A stretch of DNA of 64,000 nt, from contig NC_018068.1 of NCBI RefSeq assembly GCF_000255115.2, positions 3,381,977 through 3,445,976 of the forward strand, read 5' to 3'. Of this stretch, positions 36,569-43,491 are shown one piece after another. The notes below the pieces were generated by a model, which saw only the letters and a program-made list of their open reading frames with translations, was not told the origin of the DNA and ran no database searches. The first letter of the stretch is position 1. Every line of letters starts with the position of its first letter. The DNA comes from Desulfosporosinus acidiphilus SJ4 (GTDB lineage: Bacteria > Bacillota > Desulfitobacteriia > Desulfitobacteriales > Desulfitobacteriaceae). The position numbers and the translations under genes are program-made.

Positions 36569-36767
36569 GTTTACTCCTCACCTCATTTCAAATTAATGCG
36601 TTGTTGTTTTTAAGTTCTTCGTCTTTATCACCCCCAACCATATAAGGCTTTCATCCATTAAGTAATTTCTTAAAACATACGATTGAAATAAATAATAATT
36701 AATTTTAGGAAAATTCTAGATATTGGAACTCATTTATGCTAATATATTCACAAATCCCCTTTGTCCT

Positions 36768-36787
36768 ACCCCCCGGGGGAGGGGGGT
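36768..36787. promoter_or_regulatory. G/C-tract inverted repeat between divergent genes
   Basis: ACCCCCC (36768-36774) and GGGGGGT (36781-36787) are perfect 7-bp arms around a GGGGGA spacer, in otherwise A/T-rich DNA about 200 bp upstream of the redox operon. The G-tract arms resemble sites of the CsoR/RcnR repressor superfamily. No promoter is obvious. The rest of 36569-36899 holds no gene. Confidence 0.4.
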
Positions 36788-36899
36788 CCGCGGCTAGCTA
36801 TAGAATACAATGAAATCATCTTCAGGTCAATATCGAAAAAACAATAACCCTGTGTCGATTTTTATTCCATAAGCATTGAGGAGGAGGAAGATAGTCATA

Positions 36900-37115
36900 A
36901 TGGAGGATTTAAAATCATTAAAACGCGAGGTTTTAATTCAACGTCTGAAAACTTTAACTGAGGAACTTGAAGAACTGGAAGAAGAAAGAAGCTTTGTTTT
37001 AAAACAGACCGGACTTCATCTTCCCGGGCATACCGTCAAAAAATACGAAACAGAATTATCGGCACTTAACAAATCCATTGCAAAACTTCAAGAGGAAATA
37101 GCTCGAAGACCTTAA
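36900..37115 (+). CDS. small coiled-coil protein of unknown function
   Basis: The 71-residue product consists of two predicted helices, the first with a very Glu-rich stretch (LTEELEELEEERSFVLK), separated by GLHLPGH. I know no family for it. A GAGGAGGAGG lies upstream of the ATG at 36900; a TTG at 36876 is in frame. It runs divergent from the sulfur/bc operon across the G/C-tract palindrome. Confidence 0.55.
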   Translation: MEDLKSLKREVLIQRLKTLTEELEELEEERSFVLKQTGLHLPGHTVKKYETELSALNKSIAKLQEEIARRP

Positions 37116-37127
37116 GCCAATCCACAC

Positions 37128-37262
37128 TGCAGGAGTCTGCTTATTCAGCAGCTGTGCGGCGATAAGCTCGTCTGCTTATCCGCTGAAGACAGCTCCCGCG
37201 CAAGCAATGAGCGAGCCTCGGACTGCTAAGTGAAAGCAGAACGAAGTGCCATGGGACTCTGA
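37128..37262 (+). other. structured intergenic sequence of unknown function
   Basis: AGCTGT (about 37153) and ACAGCT (about 37188) close a long imperfect hairpin with GATAAGC/GCTTATC at its tip. It is enclosed by GAGTC (about 37135) and GACTC (about 37256), and other G/C-rich helices are possible in between. No reading frame is convincing. It could be a small RNA or a decayed repeat. Confidence 0.4.
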
Positions 37263-37265
37263 TAG

Positions 37266-37290
37266 AATAAAAAAGCGTGCAGAAGCACGC
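37266..37290 (-). terminator. terminator of the MerR-type gene
   Basis: GCGTGC (37275-37280) pairs with GCACGC (37285-37290), followed on the minus strand by a U-run (37266-37274). It lies about 80 bp after the stop at 37370. Confidence 0.85.
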
Positions 37291-37369
37291 GAAAGATCAC
37301 TATCCGTATATTATTCTTTCTGTAGATATTGATTTCCAAGTCATCAATACTCATTTTTAGTACCAATTG

Positions 37370-37819
37370 TTACTGTCCGAGGGGTGTCCCATCCTTGCAT
37401 TCCTGCCCTTCCCTACAAGTTTTCAAGAGAGCGCAAGAATTACACATTTCCGCTTTGTCACTTGCAACGAGACAATATGTATTTTTTATTTTCCAACATG
37501 CTTTTGCTTCATTGACAGGTACAGGACTGTTCTGATAAGCCCCGCCTTTACAATTGCGATTGTACCAACAAGAATACATCGAAATCAAGTGTTTGGCTCC
37601 TGCAATATTTAACCCCTTTTGATCTAATAAAAACTTAATAAATTGAAGCCGCTTAATGTCATTATTTGAATACCTGCGTTGCTTACCTTTTCTTTCGGGG
37701 TGTATGAGGTTATTTTTTTCCCAAACTCTTAGAGTCTCCGGATGTTCATCAATTAACTCCGCAACCGTGCCAATCGTATACAATCCTTGATCCTCATCAA
37801 GCATTTCTGTCACTTCCAA
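37370..37819 (-). CDS. MerR-family regulator with cysteine-rich C-terminus
   Basis: The 149-residue protein has an N-terminal MerR-type helix-turn-helix (YTIGTVAELIDEHPETLRVWEKNNLI, residues about 14-39, followed by RRYSNNDIKRL). The C-terminal half holds eight Cys: 84, 90, 108, 116, 126, 129, 135 and 141. Such a cluster can bind an iron-sulfur cluster or metal. It is not the usual SoxR (CXXCXXXXXC) pattern. Starting at M6 is also possible. It follows the NifU-like gene by 24 bp and may form a unit with it. Confidence 0.8.
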   Translation of the reverse strand: MEVTEMLDEDQGLYTIGTVAELIDEHPETLRVWEKNNLIHPERKGKQRRYSNNDIKRLQFIKFLLDQKGLNIAGAKHLISMYSCWYNRNCKGGAYQNSPVPVNEAKACWKIKNTYCLVASDKAEMCNSCALLKTCREGQECKDGTPLGQ

Positions 37820-37843
37820 ATATCATTAAGACCCTACACGGTC

Positions 37844-38245
37844 TTAGCTATCGAGATTTTCAAACTGGATATGATATATGCCTCGCCTCAGAAGATAATT
37901 CTGTATGGTTTTGCGCAGAGTGCCTAAAGCAAGATCTATTCCAGGATGATCTGCTTCAACCGACCACTCCAAGGCGTCCTTGACATCTTGTTTAGTTATT
38001 TTTAAAGCTTCCGCCAAATGTTTGCCTTTGGCTAAAATAGTAGTCATACTGCAACATGCTATCGTCTCGTTATCCCCGCTTACCCAAAAGCTAATGCTTT
38101 TAATAATCCCAAATTCCACTTTAATTTCAATTGTACAATTAGCCCCGCTTTGTGGATCTTCCACAGTTCCTTCGCCATCGGAATTCTGCATCTTACCTTG
38201 ATTCATAGGATTTGTAATAAGTTCCAAGAACTTTTGCGAATACAT
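37844..38245 (-). CDS. NifU/IscU-like iron-sulfur scaffold protein
   Basis: The 133-residue protein resembles the N-terminal scaffold domain of NifU/IscU: a beta-strand with Cys (GANCTIEI), then GDNETIACCSMTTILAKG with a Cys pair, and a helical C-terminus. The third IscU Cys near the end is not visible, so an atypical variant is likely. I chose the ATG at 38245 because GGTGGTG stands 6-8 bp upstream; the first ATG is at 38263. The neighbouring MerR-type protein has many Cys. Confidence 0.7.
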   Translation of the reverse strand: MYSQKFLELITNPMNQGKMQNSDGEGTVEDPQSGANCTIEIKVEFGIIKSISFWVSGDNETIACCSMTTILAKGKHLAEALKITKQDVKDALEWSVEADHPGIDLALGTLRKTIQNYLLRRGIYHIQFENLDS

Positions 38246-38379
38246 CGTTTCACCACCACTCATAAATATTAAATCACATTATATTTTATTATTTAATTTA
38301 TTTCAATAATTTTATTGATATTCTGGGCATACTAGTTTATTATTCTCATCAAAGAAACTTATAAAGAAGAGTGCTTGAA

Positions 38380-38850
38380 ATGATTGAGTTAATGATACCT
38401 GGTAAAGGAGCAATAACCCTAAGCGTATTGGTTTTAGACTTTAATGGAACATTAGCGTTAGACGGCAGATTGTTGGAATCCGTCAAGGAGGACCTTAAAC
38501 GTTTGTCTCTTTTTATGGACATTCACGTTCTCACCTCAGATACTTTTGGGTCGGTGGAACGCCAGTGCCAAGAACTGCCTGTTAAAGTGAAGGTTCTGGG
38601 TAGCCTGGATCATACTCAAGAGAAAGGGGACTATATCTTAACCTTTAACCCAGATCGCGTCGTTGCGGTTGGAAACGGTTCTAATGATAAGATAATGCTT
38701 GAAAAAGCAGGTTTAGGGATTGGTGTGATTGGATTTGAAGGAGCTTTTACGTCAACGTTATTATCTTCCGACATTATCGTCAACGATATTAAAGATGCTT
38801 TTGGTTTGCTCTTAGAACCTCAGCGACTTAAAGCAACTCTCAGACGTTGA
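38380..38850 (+). CDS. HAD-like hydrolase, soluble P-type-ATPase-like domain
   Basis: The 156-residue protein starts with the HAD motif I, DFNGTL (nucleophile Asp), has VLTSD as motif II, and GNGSNDKIMLEKA as motif IV. This resembles the phosphorylation domain of P-type ATPases in a soluble form. Substrate unknown. The start is the ATG at 38380; a GTG at 38371 is in frame. It is divergent from the NifU-like gene and convergent with the Mrp gene. Confidence 0.75.
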   Translation: MIELMIPGKGAITLSVLVLDFNGTLALDGRLLESVKEDLKRLSLFMDIHVLTSDTFGSVERQCQELPVKVKVLGSLDHTQEKGDYILTFNPDRVVAVGNGSNDKIMLEKAGLGIGVIGFEGAFTSTLLSSDIIVNDIKDAFGLLLEPQRLKATLRR

Positions 38851-38864
38851 TTTTCTTGGCTAAT

Positions 38865-38907
38865 TAAAGAAAACTTGGCGGGCAACCTAAGACACTGTCA
38901 TCGTGTG
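38865..38907. repeat. dispersed palindromic repeat, copy 3 (diverged)
   Basis: The stretch AAAGAAAACTTG followed by AGACACTGTCATCG aligns with the copies at 4208 and 11572 but has changes in the second arm, so the palindrome is weaker. It lies between a HAD gene and a terminator. Confidence 0.45.
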
Positions 38908-38949
38908 AAAAGACCAAGAGCTTGCTCAGTGCAAACCTTGGTCTTTTTA
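38908..38949. terminator. bidirectional terminator between convergent genes
   Basis: AAAAGACCAAG and CTTGGTCTTTTT form an 11-bp stem with a loop of about 18 nt, flanked by A and T runs on both sides, serving the HAD gene and the Mrp gene. Confidence 0.75.
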
Positions 38950-38957
38950 GATTTTAA

Positions 38958-39812
38958 TTAGGCTAACTTTTCGCCGCTATTTTTTTGTATTTCTTGGGCT
39001 AAACGTTTTGCTATTTCATCAAAGATCGGAGATTTGTAATCTTCTATCTTACCGGCATCTGCCAATTCAGTCAAGGTTGGATCAAGCGGGAGTTCTCCCA
39101 AAAATGGAATGGATGTGCGTTCTGCTTCATCTTTTCCTTGGGGTTTTCCAAACACCTCCATTCGATGATTGCAGTCAGTACATTGAATATAAGCCATGTT
39201 TTCAATTAAACCATAAATCGGAGGCTTATAATTGCGAACCATTTTTATGGCTTTACGAACAACCATGTTGGCCAATGATTGGGGACTTGTTACCATAACA
39301 ACGCCATCAATGGGGAATGATTGGAAGACCGTAATGGGAACATCACCGGTACCCGGAGGCATATCAATTAAGAGATAATCAAGATCTCCCCAAACAACTT
39401 CTGTATAAAACTGATTGACAATTTGGGTGATTAGGGGTCCTCTCAAAATTACAGGGTCATCTTCCGTTTCAATCATAAGATTCAAAGACATAACTTTTAT
39501 CCCGTCACGGCTCTGGGGGGCAAGAATTCCGGTCTTACTGACCCCCGCTTTACCTGTAACCCCAAACATTCTGGGGACACTTGGTCCTGTAATATCAGCG
39601 TCTAAAATTCCCACTTTAAATCCTTGACGCATTAAACTTACAGCTATCATACTCGTAACGGAGGATTTACCAACGCCTCCCTTACCACTCATGACAGCAA
39701 TAATTTTATCGATGTGACTGGCTTTTTGAGCCTCCGTTAATTTTGGCTGACTGGAACAACTATCTGTCGTACAGGTTCCTGCTGCTGAACAGCTATTACA
39801 CGCTTCGCTCAC
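38958..39812 (-). CDS. Mrp/NBP35-family P-loop ATPase
   Basis: The 284-residue protein is an ApbC/Mrp-type iron-sulfur carrier ATPase. The deviant Walker A is SGKGGVGKSS, the Walker B LLIDMPPGTGD. The N-terminus has a Cys-rich leader (CNSCSAAGTCTTDSC) and a CxxC pair occurs near the C-terminus (CTDC). It probably moves Fe-S clusters onto apoproteins. The start is GTG at 39812 with GGGAGG upstream. It is clustered with the NifX-like and DUF134 genes. Confidence 0.92.
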   Translation of the reverse strand: MSEACNSCSAAGTCTTDSCSSQPKLTEAQKASHIDKIIAVMSGKGGVGKSSVTSMIAVSLMRQGFKVGILDADITGPSVPRMFGVTGKAGVSKTGILAPQSRDGIKVMSLNLMIETEDDPVILRGPLITQIVNQFYTEVVWGDLDYLLIDMPPGTGDVPITVFQSFPIDGVVMVTSPQSLANMVVRKAIKMVRNYKPPIYGLIENMAYIQCTDCNHRMEVFGKPQGKDEAERTSIPFLGELPLDPTLTELADAGKIEDYKSPIFDEIAKRLAQEIQKNSGEKLA

Positions 39813-39929
39813 GGTAATGCCTCCCTTTCCTATCGTAAATTACCTTTAAAAAGGTAATAAATCCAAATTCATCTTACTCCCCGGATTCAAGCTTTGTCAA
39901 GTTTGTCCAATATTGGCAACGTTCCAGTC

Positions 39930-40316
39930 TTAATGGCAGGAATGGCCGTGATCATGACCGTGGTCATGCCCGTGATCATGCTGACACACGGATCCGGTGC
40001 TTACGACTTTGCCCTCTGCATAGGCTTGGGCGACATCAGCAACTCTTCCTGAAGCCCCGGAAACTACTTGTAATCCTACGGCGTTAAGACCATTAATCAT
40101 TCCCCCGCCGATTCCGCCACAAACGAGTACTTCCACTCCTTTATTCTTAAACATGTTGGCAAGCCCTTCATGTTGATGTTGAAGACCCACTGTGCTGAGT
40201 ACTTCTACCAAACGAGCTGTCTGTCCCTCAATTTCAAACACGGTAAACGCGGCTGCCCGTCCAAAGTGGGCATCTAAAACCTCACCATTTGTTGGAATTG
40301 CTATCTTTTTGGCCAT
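39930..40316 (-). CDS. NifX/NafY-like dinitrogenase cofactor-type protein with His-rich tail
   Basis: The 128-residue protein matches the dinitrogenase iron-molybdenum cofactor biosynthesis fold (IAIPTNGEVLDAHFGRAAAFTVFEI start, VLVCGGIGGGMINGL in the middle). The tail CQHDHGHDHGHDHGHSCH is a strong metal-binding sequence. Such proteins near Mrp ATPases are associated with Fe-S or metal delivery in anaerobes. AAGGAGGG precedes the ATG. It is 31 bp after the DUF134 gene, so co-transcription is likely. Confidence 0.85.
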   Translation of the reverse strand: MAKKIAIPTNGEVLDAHFGRAAAFTVFEIEGQTARLVEVLSTVGLQHQHEGLANMFKNKGVEVLVCGGIGGGMINGLNAVGLQVVSGASGRVADVAQAYAEGKVVSTGSVCQHDHGHDHGHDHGHSCH

Positions 40317-40346
40317 TGAATAAACCCTCCTTATAAATATTTTCTT

Positions 40347-40832
40347 TTAAGTGCTTTCTTTACGACAGTCGCTCCGGCCTTCCTTCAACAAATGACTGTC
40401 ACATGGACGGTTAACTCCTTTGTCTAAGCGCATTTTCTTCATGTCGCCACATTTTGGGCAGACCAGTTCGTAGCCATGTTTTCCACCGGCAGAACACGGT
40501 TTCTCCTCCCAAACATGATGACAATTAAGGCACTCAAAGACCCTATTTTTTACTGTGTAATTACCTCCTTGAATAATAATAGGTCTGCCTTCCAGTAAGG
40601 CAGTGGCAATTTTCACCCTAGCTGCACCAAGAATTCGTTGAAACGTAGCCCTGGAAACTCCCATAGATGCTGCACATTCACCTTGATCTAGACCCAACTT
40701 GTCTTTGAGACGAACGGCTTCAAGTTCCTCAAGCTGGATTAATACTTCCGGCCAACGTGAATATCCCTGAGGTATGAACGTTTGACAGACTATCGTTTCA
40801 TCAATTCGGCCGCAACAACGCCGTCTTGACAT
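40347..40832 (-). CDS. DUF134-family DNA-binding protein
   Basis: The 161-residue protein has the DUF134 N-terminus (RRRCCGRI), the ELEAVRLKDKLGLDQGECAASMGVSRATFQRIL sigma-like helix-turn-helix, and C-terminal CLNC and CPKCG zinc-ribbon-like pairs. It probably regulates the following NifX-like and Mrp genes. I chose the ATG at 40832, with AAAGGAG 7 bp upstream. Confidence 0.85.
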   Translation of the reverse strand: MSRRRCCGRIDETIVCQTFIPQGYSRWPEVLIQLEELEAVRLKDKLGLDQGECAASMGVSRATFQRILGAARVKIATALLEGRPIIIQGGNYTVKNRVFECLNCHHVWEEKPCSAGGKHGYELVCPKCGDMKKMRLDKGVNRPCDSHLLKEGRSDCRKEST

Positions 40833-41129
40833 TGTATCAGCTCCTTTTGGGCATATGCTCAATTACAGTATAGCCATAATTCTTCGAATAATCAAGTATT
40901 AGACTTTTTACTCCCAGGAAAACCTCTGCTATTTGCGCCGGCAGCAAGGAGTAAAATTTATTTACAAACGTCATATCCCCAGTTGAGCCCCCTTCTATAA
41001 GTGAGGGTTACACCTCCGATTCAATCAACCTTCCAATCCCATAGGCCTTTGGAAAAGCCACCCCGAGACTGCGGACCGTAAGGAGTTGCTCCAATAGGGA
41101 CCACTTGTTTCTTCGTAACCCATTAGGAT
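40833..41129. other. intergenic gap without a supported gene
   Basis: Between the DUF134 gene and the CsoR-type gene there is no convincing gene. On the minus strand a stretch at about 41000-41125 is richer in G/C than its surroundings and could encode a 30-40 residue peptide in two frames, neither with a ribosome binding site. It may be an RNA element or a decayed gene. Confidence 0.4.
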
Positions 41130-41170
41130 ATTAAAAAACTACCAGAAGAAAAGTGCTTCTGGTAGTTTAA
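41130..41170 (-). terminator. terminator of the CsoR/CstR-type gene
   Basis: AACTACCAGAAG (41137-41148) pairs over 12 bp with CTTCTGGTAGTT (41155-41166), then a U-run follows on the minus strand. Confidence 0.85.
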
Positions 41171-41198
41171 TTTTTATATTGCTATAAACAGCCGTAAT

Positions 41199-41498
41199 TT
41201 ACTGATTTAGTTTCATCAACGTTTCGATGGCCTTGCTGAGAACATCTTGCCGGTTTTCTCCTTTATCCAGAGCATCGACCAGGCAGGAATTGGCATAATG
41301 CTGAGCAACAATTACCGAGACTTTCTGAACCGCCGAACGGATAGCAACGAGCTGCAATAGTATATCCTCACAGGGTTTTTCTTCTTCAATCATCCGTTCA
41401 ACCCCTGAAATATGCCCTCGCACCGTTTTGAGTCTCGTTAGAATCTTTTGGGTATCCGTTGGGTCGATTTCTTTCACGTTCGTTTTTCCCCATTTCAT
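41199..41498 (-). CDS. CsoR-family repressor, CstR (persulfide)-like
   Basis: The 99-residue all-helical protein matches the CsoR/RcnR family (LKTVRGHISGVERMIEEEKPCEDILLQLVAIRSAVQKV). In copper-sensing CsoR the ligands are Cys, His and Cys, with the His four residues before the second Cys. Here C43 and C72 are 29 apart as required, but the position four before C72 is Tyr 68, so copper binding is unlikely. A Cys pair without the His is the pattern of CstR, which senses persulfides. This fits the sulfur genes in the window. The candidate operator is at 26424. Confidence 0.8.
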   Translation of the reverse strand: MKWGKTNVKEIDPTDTQKILTRLKTVRGHISGVERMIEEEKPCEDILLQLVAIRSAVQKVSVIVAQHYANSCLVDALDKGENRQDVLSKAIETLMKLNQ

Positions 41499-41525
41499 TC
41501 ATCAAGTCCCTTAGAGGGCAGAAAA

Positions 41526-42104
41526 TTATGTACGGTAAAGTTTAATATATTTTTGATAACTTTTCAAGACTCGCCCCACATAATCCCTTGTTTCTGTGAA
41601 GGGTATATCCTCCTGCCGGACATTATTAGGATTGATCTGCCCTGATTTAATCCATTCTTGAACATGCCCTCTCCCGCCGTTATAGGCAGCAATCACTAAA
41701 ATAAGATTGTTCGAAAAAACCTTTTCCAAACTGCCTAAATACCAGGTTCCAAATTGAATATTGGTTTCCGGGTTGATGAGATCTTCATTAGAATAACTCT
41801 TATCCCCTAAACTTTCAGCAATTGCCTGTGCCGTGCTGGGCATAAGCTGCATTAAGCCTACAGCCCCTTTATGAGATTGAGATTGAGGGAAAAATTTACT
41901 CTCTTCCCGAATAATCGCCACGACAAGCAAAGGATCTACACCGTATTGGGCCGCATATTTTTCCACAATTTTTTGGTGTGGATAGGGATAGATGATTTTT
42001 TCAAATGTAGGAATATTTAGCAGAACAAAGCCTATAAGGATTACGACTATTAAAACCAGAAGAAGCTTTTTGCTTGTTCCAATTGTTTTCTTCTTTTTAA
42101 GCAT
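41526..42104 (-). CDS. lytic transglycosylase, SLT domain
   Basis: The 192-residue protein has an N-terminal membrane anchor (residues about 12-32) and an SLT/Slt70-type lysozyme-like domain with the catalytic Glu in REESKF and the conserved GAVGLMQLMPSTA and AAYNGG motifs. It cleaves peptidoglycan outside the cell membrane. It is followed by the CsoR-type gene and preceded by coaE, all on the minus strand. Confidence 0.92.
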   Translation of the reverse strand: MLKKKKTIGTSKKLLLVLIVVILIGFVLLNIPTFEKIIYPYPHQKIVEKYAAQYGVDPLLVVAIIREESKFFPQSQSHKGAVGLMQLMPSTAQAIAESLGDKSYSNEDLINPETNIQFGTWYLGSLEKVFSNNLILVIAAYNGGRGHVQEWIKSGQINPNNVRQEDIPFTETRDYVGRVLKSYQKYIKLYRT

Positions 42105-42158
42105 CGCATCTCCTCATCTCAATTAGGACTGTTACATGAAATATATCATAGTTTTCTC

Positions 42159-42758
42159 TCAAATATGCTTTTTAAAATCGTTCCAAGCTGCTATAAGCTG
42201 CTCAATGGTTTCCTGAATACTCCCAGAATTATCAATGACTGTATCGGCCCGCTGACATTTTTCATCCAGTGAACCTTGCGCTGCAATTCGTGCTTCGGCT
42301 TCGTGTATTCCTAAGTTATCTCGCTTAAGTACACGTTGCAACTGTATATCCCTCGGTACCCAAACAACCCAAACTTTATCAACATGCTGTTCAAATCCCG
42401 TTTCAAAAAGCAAAGGTACATCCCAAACACAAACCTTCTCACCGGAATTTTCCAGCACTTCTCGTTCACGATTCATATGGTCAAGCACCCGGGGATGGAC
42501 AAGCCCCTCAAGGCTTTTGCGGGCTGCAGCATCTGCAAAAACCAACTTCCCCAGTTTGCCGCGCAGAATTTCTCCCGTTTCCCCTGCGATGTCTGAGCCG
42601 AAGGTCATAATTAACCTGGAAATCAGGTCAGAATCCGACTGTAACAAACGGTGAACTGCTTTATCCGCATCGATTACAGGAATTCCCTGATTTTTAAACC
42701 ACTGAGATACCGTAGACTTTCCGCTGCCAATACCACCGGTCAGGCCGATTGTTAACAA
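42159..42758 (-). CDS. coaE: dephospho-CoA kinase
   Basis: CoaE (199 residues) adds the last phosphate to CoA. P-loop GLTGGIGSGKST, the VIDADKAVH segment and VWDVPLLFETG are clear. I placed the start at TTG 42758 because GAGGTG has correct spacing and the resulting MLTIGLTGG is the usual CoaE N-terminus; a GTG at 42767 is an alternative. It lies right after ytaF. Confidence 0.95.
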   Translation of the reverse strand: MLTIGLTGGIGSGKSTVSQWFKNQGIPVIDADKAVHRLLQSDSDLISRLIMTFGSDIAGETGEILRGKLGKLVFADAAARKSLEGLVHPRVLDHMNREREVLENSGEKVCVWDVPLLFETGFEQHVDKVWVVWVPRDIQLQRVLKRDNLGIHEAEARIAAQGSLDEKCQRADTVIDNSGSIQETIEQLIAAWNDFKKHI

Positions 42759-42768
42759 AAAGCTCACC

Positions 42769-43428
42769 TCAAATCAATTTACCCAACCCCACAAGAATTA
42801 AAACAGTACCCGGTAAAAATTCTGCTTTGTTGATCCAATTTTCGGGAACTTTACCGGCCATTTGCTGACCTAAGCATAACATCATAATCTGGGTCAGAGC
42901 CACTAATCCAATGACAGAAGCAGTCATTCCTGCCATGGCAGCCCCTATTCCGCTGGCAAAAGCATCCATAGCCAGGGCACTTCCCAACAATAAGCTTTCT
43001 CTAGGACTAATCCCGCCTGAGCCGTCAACATCTGCGATTTGCGGTGTTTTTAGAACTTGAATTACAAAGCCAAGAAACTCCAATTGAAAACGAAACTCCG
43101 GTTCCAGGACAGGCTTTTCCTGGATTACAGCTAGCGCGGGGACTGCTTCAGGTAATGATTCATGATTTCGGTTAATGATTGCTCTGGTTAACTGAAATAC
43201 CCCTAAGACTAATAATATCACGGCTCCCAATAACCTTGCAGGAAAAAACGTAAGCCAGAGCTTAACCAAGCTCCCAAATAACATAGAAATGCCCATGGCA
43301 AAAACAGTACACATGGCGATGACCATTAAAGAACCTAACGGTATACGGATACGGCGCAGTCCGTATGCCAAACCAACACCAAAGCCATCCAGGCTTAAAG
43401 CCACGGCCATAAGTAATGCGACTCCCAT
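42769..43428 (-). CDS. ytaF: sporulation membrane protein YtaF-like
   Basis: The 219-residue membrane protein has about six helices in two repeats with the MntP-like motifs ALSLDGFGVG and ALAMDAFASG. YtaF is a sporulation-associated member of this family and is commonly next to coaE. A polar insert of about 60 residues joins the halves. The ATG at 43428 has GGAGG upstream; a 234-residue form from 43473 has no such signal. Confidence 0.85.
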   Translation of the reverse strand: MGVALLMAVALSLDGFGVGLAYGLRRIRIPLGSLMVIAMCTVFAMGISMLFGSLVKLWLTFFPARLLGAVILLVLGVFQLTRAIINRNHESLPEAVPALAVIQEKPVLEPEFRFQLEFLGFVIQVLKTPQIADVDGSGGISPRESLLLGSALAMDAFASGIGAAMAGMTASVIGLVALTQIMMLCLGQQMAGKVPENWINKAEFLPGTVLILVGLGKLI

Positions 43429-43491
43429 ATATGTATCCCTCCACCTTGCGACTTCAGGATAATATATGGGCAAAGGAGTTAATTGGTGAAA

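Noticed and set aside
42258-42596. Plus-strand reading frame inside coaE
   Set aside because: Shadow of coaE, which has its P-loop and family motifs.
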